The notes under the pieces: generated by a model | What the model saw: only the letters and a program-made list of their open reading frames with translations | Database searches by the model: none | Told to the model about the DNA's origin: nothing | Position numbers and translations under genes: made by a program | Part shown: positions 1-10,394 of the stretch, piece after piece | Layout of the letters: every line of letters starts with the position of its first letter | Position numbering within the stretch: position 1 is the stretch's first letter | Assembly (NCBI GenBank): GCA_009760855.2 | Contig: WPIO01000005.1 | Coordinates: forward strand, 5,812,001-5,876,000 | DNA: 64,000 nucleotides | Source: Cristatella mucedo | Lineage: Eukaryota; Bryozoa; Phylactolaemata; Cristatellidae | Direction of reading: 5' to 3'

Positions 1-752
1 TTTGCTGCAAAGGGAAATGCAATTGAATGGTGAGTAATATCATGCTTGATAAACAAACAACATGAATAACATGGTTAGGGGTGACATGCACAGGGTCAGC
101 ATGCAAATGTGGTTAGTGGCAGCATGCACAGTGTCAGCACGCATAAGAACATCAAGGACGAATCACAAGGACCCACTAAATGCTGTCCTAAATAGGTGTA
201 TTTTCGAGATCTTTTTAAATGTGGTCAAGTCAGGGGATGTTCTGACGCAAGTCGGGAGGGAGTTCCAGGCTTTGGAGCATACGAACTAGATGCACGGTCT
301 CCAAAGGATTTGAGGTTTGTACGAGGTATTGGTAGACTGTTGGATTCTGAAAAGCGGGTGGTACGATGCTTGGCCTGGTGGGGAAGTAGATCTGAGAGAT
401 AGGCTGGAGCCAAAGAATGAAGTGACCTAAAAGTGAGCGACAAAACCTTGAAGTCAATCCGTTGCTTGACTGGTAGCCAGTGCAGATCGGCGAGTAGTGG
501 TGTGACGTGGCAACTACAGACAAGCCTGGCTGCGTGAGCTTTGCACCAGCTGCAATCGCCTGATCACACATGCCGGTAAACCAGTAAGCAGTGAGTTGCA
601 GAAGTCGAGACGGGCTGTCACGAATGCATGGACCAACTTAGGCGTGGTATCCTTATCTAAACAAGCCCGAATTTTAGCAATGTTATGTAGCTGAAAGTAG
701 GTAGATTTGACTGTGGAGCTGATGTGGTCGTCTAACGAGAGGTCACTTGGAT
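1..752 (-). mobile_element. LINE-A (L2-clade) 3' fragment, copy 1
   Basis: Read on the minus strand, this is the C-terminal part of an L2-type ORF2. It carries the motifs [13 protein letters not shown] and LQLV near 560-660, an interrupted RIDFKVL-type block, and the 3' untranslated part near position 1. It matches other copies in this window closely, for example 37,080-37,210 and 48,600-49,400. The stem-loop and (TTA)n tail lie left of the window. Frameshifts and stops break the ORF, so it is a dead 5'-truncated copy. It lies in the last ERCC8 intron. Confidence 0.85.
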
Positions 753-1161
753 GTTGTAATGTATTATTTGTCTTACGTGTAATAGGGAGCACAGGCTCCA
801 TATAATTGTTCATCCTAAACCTAAAACCAGGCAGGGGGTAGTAAGCATCTAACCGGTTCTCTGCTCTGTTTTGTGATTTCTTTGGTTTGACTGTTGGTTG
901 GATTCATAGTCTGTGCTGGTCAATGACTTGCCAGCAGTTAATTCACTGGCAGATACTGACTACAACTCCATGGACTGCATGTTGCATACTGATGCCTATG
1001 TGATGCTTAATTAATTAAACGTAGCTAAGCCTGACCTAAACGGTGCTTTATCATGTAACCTGCAGGTAGTGTATCATAATCGCGTCCAGTTGTTTATATT
1101 GAGGCCATGCGCAATCGAAGTGCTGTAACCAACTGTATTCATATTATATTATATTTAATAG
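753..1161. other. ERCC8 intron, no recognisable element
   Basis: This is the rest of the intron before the last ERCC8 exon. The acceptor is AT-rich and ends in TTTAATAG. I see no other gene or repeat here. Confidence 0.5.
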
Positions 1162-1679
1162 TGAGTACTGCTCACAACGGACACATTTTGGGGATGGTGT
1201 TTACGGATGACGGCCACCATTTGCTGACTTATGGATCAGACAATCGCCTTAGATTGTGGGAAACTGCTACTGCCAAGAACACGCTGATGAATTATGGAAA
1301 AATTGCTAACTCTACAAAACAGTGTGTGAGATTATCCATATCATCTGGAACAAAGAGACCTGTGCTGTACATACCAAGCAACGACACGATACGTACTTAT
1401 GACGTTTTTGGAGGTAATCTGCTTCAGTCACTCACAGGTCACCTTGCCCGTGTAACCTGCTGTGTATACAGGTCCTGCGTGCAGGAAATTTACAGTAGCT
1501 CAGCTGACAGGAATCTTTTATTATGGACGCCAGATTTTGAATCTGAAAGTTGCCAGGCACTTGGCACACCTGCCCTCAGCCCGCGTTCACGTCCGGGACT
1601 CGGTGCACTTTCCTTCACCAGCCGCACGGCAGCAGTGGCCACGGATCGCTGGAGTAGCTCAAGTGACGATGATGGATGA
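1162..1679 (+). CDS. ERCC8: ERCC8 (CSA), terminal coding exon
   Basis: ERCC8/CSA is the WD40 substrate receptor of the CUL4-DDB1 ubiquitin ligase in transcription-coupled nucleotide excision repair. The exon encodes the last two WD40 blades and the tail. Visible landmarks are TAHNGH, a blade with HHLLTYGSDNRLRLW, the segment NTLMNYGK, the next blade with LTGHLARVTCCV and EIYSSSADRNLLLW, and the acidic C-terminus RWSSSSDDDG ending at TGA 1677-1679. These match the order and wording of vertebrate ERCC8. The tail between the last blade and the acidic end differs from the vertebrate one. The ATG at 1107 is intronic. The acceptor is AG at 1160-1161 or at 1164-1165, and both keep the frame. The rest of the gene lies left of the window. 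That this is the true orthologue is inferred from the C-terminal match. Confidence 0.93.
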
Positions 1680-2027
1680 CAGTGTGCACCTAATACATTG
1701 CAACGGCTCAATTCAGACAAAGGTTATGCAGATAATTTGCATATTTCCATGAGATCTTTAAATCAACATTTGTGTGCTATTCTATCAGCTTGTTGCGATC
1801 AGACTGTGATTCAAACTGTAGTGCTATTTATTTATGTGTTTTTGATATAAAGCCGTGTTTCCGGAACTAGTGGACTTGTTATCTTGACCCCCACACATGG
1901 AAAAATTATGACATTCTGGCATGTCTGCCTGCTTCATTTATAGTGTGTAGTGAAGCAAGTGCCGATCTCAAATAGGGTTTCGTGAACCCTGGAGCATCTC
2001 AGTGATGCCTTGGTAGGCTTGGTGCAA
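1680..2027. other. ERCC8 3' flank
   Basis: This is presumably 3' UTR and downstream sequence of ERCC8. No AATAAA is present close to the stop; a weak ATATAAA occurs near 1847. No repeat was recognised. Confidence 0.4.
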
Positions 2028-2329
2028 AATGTCAGCTACAGATAAAAATGTAGGATATCCTAAGGGGATGCAATAAAAGGTTGCAGGAACCCGGTGTAGG
2101 AACTATACTGAAACACCTCAGATCGCCAGCATCCATAGATTTTTTGCAGACATTGTACCTTCTGAATCGCATTCTGGAACATCCACTGTTAAGCTCAGCT
2201 ACCAGAATGGTACTGTTACAGTTTTTTTGGACCAAAGTGAACTATCGTTGTTAAAGCTAGTTCAGGTTGTTCACACGCTGAAATGTGGGCTCCCGTTAAC
2301 GAATTTTTCCTCAAGATCCCACGGCTAAG
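2028..2329 (+). pseudogene. Unidentified near-open frame, possible exon or gene remnant
   Basis: From ATG 2028 one frame runs about 100 codons to TAA 2327-2329, with a single internal stop (CAA TAA AAG near 2071-2079). After that stop it contains SIHRFFADIVPSESHSG and TVTVFLDQSELSLLK, which read like genuine protein. A splice acceptor ending in GGTTGCAG near 2089 could instead begin a terminal exon and bypass the stop. I do not recognise the family. It may be a gene remnant, an exon of an unknown plus-strand gene, or chance. Confidence 0.25.
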
Positions 2330-2423
2330 GGCTCTAAACTGTAACTGTCCGGTTCTGGCATCTGTAGTGTCACCAGATAAAATTCATCTAGATGCAAACA
2401 AACGGTGCACAATAATAATAATA

Positions 2424-2472
2424 GTTGATATAGCACCCCTCAGAGAACTCAATCTCTTTCTAGGCACTTTAC
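2424..2472 (-). repeat. LINE-A 3' stem-loop fragment
   Basis: This is a short copy of the LINE-A tail in minus orientation: CTCAGAGAACTCAATCTCTTTCTAGG flanked by the complementary arms GCACCCC and GGCACTTTA. Any L2 similarity just to the right is weak. Confidence 0.7.
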
Positions 2473-2639
2473 AGCCCACCCAGGCAGCAGGCTGGTCTGT
2501 CATCAATGTAGCGACCCTGTATAACACTTCTCTCCGGCCAGCAATGTCTCCCCATCCAACAACTCATCGACTTCAAGGTTCACTTAGCACATGTAGCTAT
2601 TTTAATCTATTTTAGGCATATATGATAAGGACAGCACTT

Positions 2640-3556
2640 TCCTACCTAAAGAAAAACTATTTAAATGTCACCCAGTTCATCATCATTATCCATCTTAATT
2701 CATTAACCACCCCAAAACATAGCAAGGACGATAGTGTGCATGATCATTCGGGACTATTTCCCACTTGAAGGAGGCTGTGGAAAGGCTCCGCACCATAAGA
2801 AATTCTCCGACAATCGACAGAAATCGACAAGTTACAGGTTTAAAGAACCAGCTGACAAATAACAGTTGTCAGAACTGGCACTGGAGTCTGCACCTGACAG
2901 GAAATAACAAGTCAGTTGCAATTGACCTGCAATTCGATTACCTTGTCTTATAACTCAAGAGTAATACAGCAACATCCCAAACTGTTCTTTATCTTACTGC
3001 ACATTCAATGCTCATGCTTGCATATGACTGCAGCTGTCTGTTTTAATCAAACTGACTGAATCAAATGAAAGAATTTGGTGGCTATACTTATACATAGTGA
3101 CATAATTCCAAGTGTATCTTACCAAAAAATTTGTGTCATCTTTGGACAGCCCTAACATCTACATATCCATTAACGGCTAACACATAGAGCCAAATCTGTT
3201 GTCCACAGGCCTAACCTATAAGCGACACCTAACAAGCATTATTTGGTAATTGCTACAGCAGTAAACTTTTGCCACAGCTAAATCTGGGTCAACAAGTTCA
3301 GCTTATTGGACCTTAAAAATATCCTATATTCGAGAGAGTTGTGGCAAAGTGCATGGTCACAGCACAAATACATATTGCTAGCTGGATACAATGTCAATGA
3401 ATGTCAGTTTGCACAGAAACTGCATTAAGAAAGGACATCTGGTCACAAAACAGATAGGTTCAAAGCTAATGACATTCACGAAATACCTACTAGTAAATGT
3501 CGGCTCTCCAGAGGATAAAGCCATGATCTCTGCAGCCATTGTCTTGCCTAACGATG
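2640..3556. other. Region between ERCC8 and HPF1, no gene seen
   Basis: AT-rich sequence that should include the HPF1 3' UTR (HPF1 is read leftwards from 3557). I found no convincing poly(A) signal, repeat or coding exon. Confidence 0.5.
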
Positions 3557-4636
3557 TTAGCCTTCAGGAAACAGTGACGACTTCCTGTTCTCCAAGTGAG
3601 CTTCGATGATCTGAGCAAAGAGAGTACGGCCGAGAAGCTGGTATGCTACGGGAAGCAGATTCTTGATGAATGAGTGTAATGCAGACCCCCCATAGCAAAA
3701 CAGATCCAAGCCCAGCTCTAGACCCTCACCATAATCGCACTCGTCATTGGCGAACTGCACATAGGTAATGAGCTCCTGTAATTGGTCCATGGCTACATTC
3801 CTGCTCTTCTCATCGCCCTCCGTTATCTCTTTGAATATCCGCTTCAGTCCTTGAGGGCTCTCGGGTATCGGCCGATAACCGACACCATCTTTTGTAACTG
3901 GAACAACTATTCCGGCACCGTGAAAGCACCTGCTCACAGTGACTTTTTCACGTGCCTTTATCGAGGGTGTTGCTTTCGACAACGAAACACCAAGCGTATT
4001 GGCCTTTTCAGTTAATAGAGTCTGAGTCCTTAGCAAATCCGACATGAGGCGAGTGTGCTTATCTCCTTTAAGCTTTGCTGACAGAGTGGAGACTGCTGCT
4101 GCAAACAGATTATCTCCCAAAACTGTCAGATTGCAACTAATGGTCGCCTCGTTCGACGCTACGAAAGCAGGCATGGCACATGGCTCATCTCGGAAATATC
4201 CTACATGGTACTGTGTACTCCTGTCACCCACAATCACTGTTTGGAACTCGGGAGGGTCGAAGTAGAACCTCCAGAGTGTGGTGAAGTTGATAGGCTTAGC
4301 ATCAGAACCGCCAGCTGCACTGCCATTGGAACTTGCACGAGAGAGTTTGTATTCTTCATGAAGTATTTCAAAAGGGCCAACCAGGAGCAGGCCACTGCAG
4401 CCGAGAGCATTCAGCGGATCTTCAGGCAGAATATCACAACAAGCACACCAAAAATGATAAAAATCCTCTGGCATGCCCAAACAATAGGCTTGCTTGATTC
4501 GTTCTCTAGCTGCATTTATGTATGGTAGCTCCACCGGTTCTAGCTGCTTTGGCATTGACTCAAATCCGGCTTTTGCTCTCTTTCTGTCAGGCTCAGGGCC
4601 TATCAGTCGTTTTTGTAGCTTTTTCCTAGGTGGCAT
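3557..4636 (-). CDS. HPF1: HPF1, histone PARylation factor 1 (complete, single exon)
   Basis: HPF1 binds PARP1/PARP2 at DNA breaks and completes their active site, so that serine is ADP-ribosylated. The 359-residue protein is close in length to vertebrate HPF1 (about 346). The N-terminus is lysine/arginine rich (MPPRKK). The family core follows: LGMPEDFYHFW (53-63), LLLVGPFEILHEEYKL (84-99), LWRFYFDPPEFQTV (121-134) and YHVGYFRDEPCAMPAFV (143-159). The conserved Tyr-Arg pair is at 254-255 (GVGYRP). The catalytic acidic pair is Asp298-Glu299 in VQFANDECDYG. The C-terminus is LLPVAYQLLGRTLFAQIIEAHLENR-like, as in the family. The start is the only ATG that precedes the basic tail and full core. 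No intron interrupts the frame although vertebrate HPF1 is multi-exon. All key residues are present, so it is probably functional. Confidence 0.96.
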   Translation of the reverse strand: MPPRKKLQKRLIGPEPDRKRAKAGFESMPKQLEPVELPYINAARERIKQAYCLGMPEDFYHFWCACCDILPEDPLNALGCSGLLLVGPFEILHEEYKLSRASSNGSAAGGSDAKPINFTTLWRFYFDPPEFQTVIVGDRSTQYHVGYFRDEPCAMPAFVASNEATISCNLTVLGDNLFAAAVSTLSAKLKGDKHTRLMSDLLRTQTLLTEKANTLGVSLSKATPSIKAREKVTVSRCFHGAGIVVPVTKDGVGYRPIPESPQGLKRIFKEITEGDEKSRNVAMDQLQELITYVQFANDECDYGEGLELGLDLFCYGGSALHSFIKNLLPVAYQLLGRTLFAQIIEAHLENRKSSLFPEG

Positions 4637-6180
4637 TCTTCAAATAGCTAAAACAAAAAGGGGATCGCAAAAACCAATGTAGTGCCGTTTTTGAGAATTC
4701 GCACGCTGCCTAATAATATTGACTACGGCAAGCTTCTGAAGCCAGCACCGGCTAGCACTGTCATGGAAGCATGCAGCCCAAGAACAGGTGCAAGTAGTCA
4801 GCACCAGCACAAATGGAGAAAAGAGGGCTGCCTTATGAATAAATACTATAGCAACCATCATTTAGAAGGCCACATGCGATCTACACAAGGGATTACACAC
4901 GCACAGCAAAGATAAAGGCAGCAGTATAACTCTTTATGAAGCTTTAAGTACTCCGGCTTCACGTAAAACGATAGCACGAATAAAGAGTAAATGCAAATTT
5001 CCTAAAAAATTAAGATGTGTATGACATAGCACACTGTATATGCGGCTGGTCGACTGGGCCCTAAAATAAAACCATTTCGCGATAACGGTTTCCTCATATT
5101 TTTTACCATAGGTGTTATTACAATGAATATTGACAATTAACTTCCATCACTACCGGTTCTCCTGTTTGCACCAACGGCGTTTATTAACTCATTAGGGTAT
5201 CTTTGAAGTACCACTCGGTGCTCTCCAGACGGTGACATGCCCCTGACAAAGCTCTCCAGACCTTGGCTTCTTCAGATACAGATCGATATCTTGATACGAA
5301 CATTTTTTTTCTACGTAATGGTAACAATTGAGGATTAAGCTCACAGCTAATGCAAACCCTACCACTAGGCATTAGTCAGATGATTTGACGACATGTAAAA
5401 CCGCAATCTTGAAGAGTACCAGAAACAAAAACGTAAGCAAATATAGGCAACGGATGTAAGCGTTCACCGATATCATCACATCTGCTCCTCGAGCTCACGC
5501 AGAGAAATCCATCCTAAGAGCAAGCATTTAAATGGGCAACCACAAACATAACTAATGTCGTGCTGCTATCGAGCATAAAAACACGGATGCCAGCCAATTC
5601 CGCAAGCCAGCAACGGTTAGCACAACCATTTCAGCCCAACAGCAGGCGTAAGCAGTTGGCACAAGTACAAATGGAGGACAAACGCCTACGCTACAGAAAC
5701 ATGTAACGGCCATCGAAAGGCATCTCGAAGGCCACATTCGAGCTAAGGGGAGCGCACGAACAGCAACGAGAAAGCCTTTACGCATTAGGTCAAAGAATGC
5801 TGGAATCAAACTACCCCTTTGAAGGACACAACTACTTCAGTGAACGCGGACGCAGCGTAATTCGATACCCAGCAGCTTATGAAGCTTGGAACAGCGATTA
5901 CCGTCTTCTTTCACCACCATAGCGCATGCGTGCTCAAAAGGAAGCGACTCCCGCCACAACTAACTAACGAGACTTCTCGCGTTTTTTCGAGATTTGGGTT
6001 GGCCTACATAGATGTAACTTTTGGTAGAACTCTCCTGGAACCGACGTTAAAAGTCATCCTCAACTCAAGTCGTGTTATCCAGCTCGGTATGATTCTATGG
6101 CGTATTGGCCGCGAAAAAGCTCAGAGCCTGAGGGCAGCTAGTTTGATGATTGTATTTGAAGTGATTTTTCTGAATTTGTA
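4637..6180. other. HPF1 upstream region, no certain gene
   Basis: The HPF1 promoter should lie just right of 4636. The sequence there is not CpG rich and no TATA box is obvious. Several open frames of 60-100 codons occur, none recognisable. The one worth noting (5184-5303) is listed separately. Confidence 0.4.
5184..5303 (-). other. Small unidentified ORF (39 codons)
   Basis: A minus-strand frame from an ATG encodes a peptide with SEEAKVWRALSGACHRLEST and ends WYFKDTLMS. Its stop overlaps GAGTTAATAAACG, so a perfect AATAAA sits right at the stop. It could be a small gene, a terminal exon or chance. No family was recognised. Confidence 0.2.
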
Positions 6181-6229
6181 GCGGCAGGACCGTGGAAAGT
6201 GGCCGGTACTCTCAGGAATCCAGAGGCAG

Positions 6230-6770
6230 CTAGCTAAGGAAGCGCCGCCGGCCAAAATCCTACACTACGACAAAAATCCGACCAAGCTCCTACAGCCAGC
6301 CGGCGGGCCCCTAGCGCCGGGGTTGACCCCTCACCGGCCGGCACACCACCCGTGCCAGGGGCTGCCTCGGGTCGTAGAACAATCCACTCAACTCTTCCCC
6401 GCCCAGACGTCACCTTATCGCCCGCGTCCCAGCGCCATTCGGTGGGTCTGCCGGCCCTCGCCCCGTTGCCAGCTGGCCCGGCCCGGCCCTGCCCCGCTGC
6501 GCCAGCCACCCGGCAGATAGGTTCTTCCCCGTCGTAGACCAGCCGCACCACCCACTCGCAACGCCAACTGATCTGCCAGACCGACAGGCCACTCGCCTCT
6601 TCTGCCGCCGCAGACTGGCCGATCCTTGCATCCAAGTCTAAACGGAGGGGGCTAAAGCCGCCTCCACACGCCCGGTTGTAGGGGCGCTGCTGGGCTACCG
6701 CGACTGATAACTACAGCCGTTCACCCCGGCTGCACCAACTAAAATTACAACCGTTCAGGCCCCCCTCGCC
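6230..6770. other. GC- and CpG-rich block
   Basis: About 540 bp that is strikingly richer in G+C and CpG than the AT-rich surroundings. Open frames exist on both strands, the longest on minus (6234-6635, 133 codons, rich in Gly, Ala and Arg), but they look like a by-product of high GC. It abuts a SINE-B copy. It may be a CpG-island promoter, an exon, or an inserted repeat with different composition. Confidence 0.45.
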
Positions 6771-6784
6771 AAACGTGTTAAAAA

Positions 6785-6962
6785 TGTTGGCTGATTTAAC
6801 AGCCTCATTGTTATAGCGGCAGGAAAGCCTCGACGGCTATCGCCGCCGCTAGCAGTGGGCAATATAGGATCGCCCGCTGCACGACTCGAACCTTCGACCT
6901 GGGTTGTCAATAGCGTGCACCGCACCTCCTGCTCGTGCGTACCCCTTAGCCCCGCCTTGGAG
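6785..6962 (-). repeat. SINE-B copy 1
   Basis: Minus-strand tRNA-derived SINE. Left to right it shows the SINE-B landmarks GATTTAACAGCCTC, ACGGCTATCGCCGCC, GGATCGCCC and a box-B-like GACTCGAACC followed by a tRNA-like half. It is more divergent and GC-richer than the copies at 10.9, 20.6 and 31.2 kb. Confidence 0.7.
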
Positions 6963-7524
6963 GTAGCCCGATTTACCTGTCCCCAGGCATGACCTGCGGG
7001 ATGTTCTGTTCTATAAGAGGGTGTTATGTTCCATAAGGGGCTGCGGCCTTCGGTGATTAGACTGAGGGGTGTTTCTCCAGAGATTCGTTTTTTCTTAGAA
7101 AAGGACAGTAGGCGGCGCTTGAGTCAGGGTCGATGATTGAAGCGTGTTTTCATAGGTGTTATGATTACTGCGAAGCGAAAGGAGACAACCGCGTCTGCAG
7201 AGTTGCAGTGCGGCAGCGACTTCTTTTTCGATTGGTCTAAAAGCGCCGCTCGGCAGGTCAGGCGCTGCGATTTGGGTCAGGGCGTGGGCGTGGCATTCTC
7301 CTGTAGACCGGCGACGGGTTGCGCCTCGTCAGCGGAGTTACAGCCTTTCCTAAAGTGCATAATGACAATTTTCAGAGGAATAAGATAGCCTTCCTAGGTG
7401 AAGCCGTTTATCGAGACGGAGGCTAGCAGTTTTTGGGTGGGGTTAATGCAATCGGATATTCAGGCTTTCTAAAATCGGGTATTGTCAGTGTATCGAAGCT
7501 TGGGCGAAAGCCTCAAGTGCTTTA

Positions 7525-7715
7525 CAGACTCAGCCATGCTTCTCACTTTCTCTTTGTTGCGTGAAATGAGGTCTTTGGCCGCAGAATGAGTACCGAAAGC
7601 CTCTCAGGCTTTCAGTGTGCCATACAAAACTCTCCAGCGTAACATCCGAACAATCTGTGTGACTTTGTGGAATTACAGACGCAGATACATGCGAGTTACA
7701 GACGCAGATACATTA
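7525..7715 (+). mobile_element. LINE-B 3' end fragment
   Basis: 3' UTR of the second LINE family: TACCGAAAGCCTCTCAGGC, then CATACAAAACTCTCC and the terminal GGAATTACAGACGCAGATAC. The last block is partly duplicated at 7,694-7,712. The left 400 bp (7,000-7,520) are unassigned. Confidence 0.65.
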
Positions 7716-8009
7716 CAAAGCTGAGACGGCTTCCAGAAAAGACATTTCATTTAAAAAGAAGCTATAAGGTTTTCACAGGAAAGAGACCAGTGGGCTTGCC
7801 GGCTAGTGCTCGAGCGACGCAAAGCTCCACAGTCTATCTCCTGAGAGGACCGCCAGGGCATAGGTGGTTGATTAAAAGGCATTTAGTGCGGCAACTTTCA
7901 GAGTTTTAGTCCCAAGCCGGTCTTTTGAGGTGATAGATACTCCGGTTAAGGAATTGCCGTAAAATTAATCTCTTTCTAGGATTAGGATTCATCTTTTTTA
8001 ATTTAATCT

Positions 8010-8885
8010 TTTCCTATGAATCGAATGGTTAATAGTAGCATGCTCAATGTCAACAAGCAGTCCGGAATTAGTTCCATCCTTTGGGAGCATACGAGCTAAA
8101 GACACGGTCTCTAACTTCGTACGAGGTGTAGCCAAACGTTTAGATTCACAAAAGCAGGTGGTACAATGCCTAGTCTGGTGCGGGAGTAGATCTGATAGAT
8201 AGACTGAAGCCACAGAATGAGAGGACCTAATAGTGAGTGTCAGAACCTTGAAGTCGATTACTTCGGCCAACAATTCGATTGACTGGGAGCCAGTGCTGGT
8301 CGACGAGAAGTGGTGTGATGTGGGAACTGCGATGCTCATGACAGACTGGCCTAGCTGCAGAGTTTTGCACCAAATGTAAGCGCCTGAGTGCACAGGCCGG
8401 TAGACCAGCGAGCAGTGAGTTACAGAAGTCGAGACGGGATGTCACAAATCAACGGACTAATGTGTACGTAGTATCCCTGTCCAAGTAGGACCACATTTTT
8501 GCCATATAGCGTAGCTGAAAGTAGGCAGACTTGACTGTGGAGCTGATATGGTCGTCTGGCAAAACGTCACTTTAGAACAGGACACCTAGATTTCGGGCAG
8601 CTGCAGCAGGAGATTCTGGTGGAGCCAATTTTGAGCGTTAGGTTTTCTAATTTTTGAATCATACTTGGTTTTCCCATAACTAGTCAGTTGGTTTTAATCG
8701 TCATTCAAGTTCAGAAAGTTCGCTGTCATCCATTTGCGGATGCCAGCAATACATGCGGCAAGGAAGTCGAGAGAACTCGACACGCTGGGCGGCTGGGAGG
8801 GATCAAAGCAAAGGTACAACCGAGTGTCATCTCCATTGAAGTGGAAGCCTAGATTGTGCCTGGCAATCGCGTCGGCATACGAGTC
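8010..8885 (-). mobile_element. LINE-A (L2-clade) fragment with reverse-transcriptase end
   Basis: On the minus strand this runs from the YADD region of the reverse transcriptase, altered here to a reading like NGDDTRLYLC near 8,810-8,860, through the L2 C-terminal domain to the 3' UTR at about 8,010. The ORF is broken. It directly abuts a LINE-B copy at 8,886. Confidence 0.8.
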
Positions 8886-9330
8886 CTACCACAGTGTATT
8901 GTAAAGTGAGCGGGAGTTACGCATGAGAGTTTTTAGCTGCCTACTCAAAAGCCAAAGCGGTTTTCGGTGCACGTGTGGTGTCCAACAGACTCCATATAAA
9001 GCAACAAAGAGAAAAGTGAGAAGCATTGTTAAGTTAAGAGGGCAGCTGCGGAAATGGATAACACGGAAGTAGCCGCTCACGACGACTAGAAAGGTTATGC
9101 CACAGTCGGCAGCAGGACAGGTATCGTTGCGTAAGAGTTGTGGTTGTGAGTTCCACACTACAGGACCCGCAGAGCTAAAGCTTCTGTCGCCGACAGACTG
9201 TAAGCGAAGGAACGGCTAATTTATTTCCCGTAAAGGACGTGAGGGCACGAGGAGGCTGACGCCGGTACGACCGGCGAGAAGCGCTCGGGTATGCTAACAT
9301 TAAGCCTGTGTAGTACGCGCCCGCGGTTTC
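8886..9330 (-). mobile_element. LINE-B 3' fragment
   Basis: Minus-strand LINE-B. The order of blocks (GTAAAGTGAGCGGGAGTTAC, AAAGCGGTTTTCGGT, CAACAAAGAGAAAAGTGAG, GGCAGCAGGACAG, GGGCACGAGGAGGCTGA) equals that at 55,130-55,560. No intact frame. Confidence 0.75.
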
Positions 9331-10318
9331 TGGTTGTAATTAGCCAAGCACCTTGGCGCTAACGTTCATGCCTCACATCTGGCCAATAGTTAAGCCATTG
9401 ACGCAGCGCCACGTCAGGAGACTAATGCTGTTATATTTCGTGTCGTCTGCAACGATTGATCGAGCTCACACATATGTGCCCGTTGAGAGTAATAAAAGAG
9501 TCTCGCTTACCTCGCATGTTCGCCCGCTGTGTCGACGTAAGACTCCCACAAGAACTCCCGCCGCCGCCGAAGATACTGTTATACAACACCAGGTCCTTCC
9601 CGGTTATTCTTGCACTGATACGTAGTGATACCTCGCGGTATATCTATCGAGCCTCTATCTCCAACGGCACCATGTACCCTGCGAAGCCTTCTAGAATGGT
9701 TGCCATAATTCCCGGGATATCAGGCTTAAAGTTTAGAACTGGAAAGTTGGAAACTATTTACGCTGCGTCTATAGTGCTCGTCGACGTCGTGGTCACTATG
9801 GTTCTCCGGATGAAGCAACCACTTTTTTCTTCTGGGGATTACTTTCCTAAAGCAGTTACATACGTAACTCTTTCTTAAGCAGGCTCAAGGACAATCGCCT
9901 TTGGCTCCCTGCTATAAGCTCTTCAAATACGCGCGTGAATTTCTTTTTAGTCGAATAGGGCTTCAGAGTGACGCCTTCGCAGCAGGTTCAAAACTTGGCT
10001 TAAGCCAATAAACTGTGCAGAATTGCTAAAATAACAATATCAACTACAATAAAAAGCTTTAAGAGCGCCTATCTTTTCTTAAAAGATTTCGAAAAGCCTT
10101 AGATCTGGTCACGCTTCTCACTATCGAGGTTTAGTTGGCACGTGAAAATCCTGTTTAAGCCCTTGCTCCCAAGAGTAGCGTAAACAGTCTGGTTAGCAAA
10201 TCTGATGTAGTTCAAGTTCAAAGCATAAGCACTCCTTAAGCTATCATCGCCGGCATTAACATTACCATTTTAGCTGGCTCATGTTAGATCTTTTCAGAGC
10301 ATTACAGAGCCTTGCATT
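9331..10318. other. Intergenic, unassigned; contains an unknown 140-codon ORF
   Basis: An open frame on + (9456-9878) has no recognisable motif or signal peptide. I would not call it a gene without transcript support. No repeats were recognised. Confidence 0.35.
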
Positions 10319-10326
10319 ATATATAC

Positions 10327-10394
<68 letters not shown>
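10319..10394. repeat. (AT)n-(GT)n microsatellite
   Basis: About 49 bp of alternating AT (10,330-10,378) followed by eight GT units ending at 10,394. Confidence 0.97.

Noticed and set aside
1107..1161. ATG at 1107 as start of the ERCC8 ORF
   Set aside because: The codons before TAHNGH are intronic, with an acceptor at 1160-1161 or 1164-1165. A WD40 protein starting at its last two blades would be unusual.
3782..4682. Plus-strand frames across HPF1
   Set aside because: Antisense shadows of the HPF1 coding sequence.
6234..6635. 133-codon minus frame in the GC-rich block
   Set aside because: Several overlapping frames are open there on both strands, as expected when stop codons are rare in GC-rich DNA. 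No domain is visible.
9456..9878. 140-codon plus frame
   Set aside because: No motif, no repeat structure, no splice context and no homologue that I recognise; kept only as a note in the unassigned stretch.
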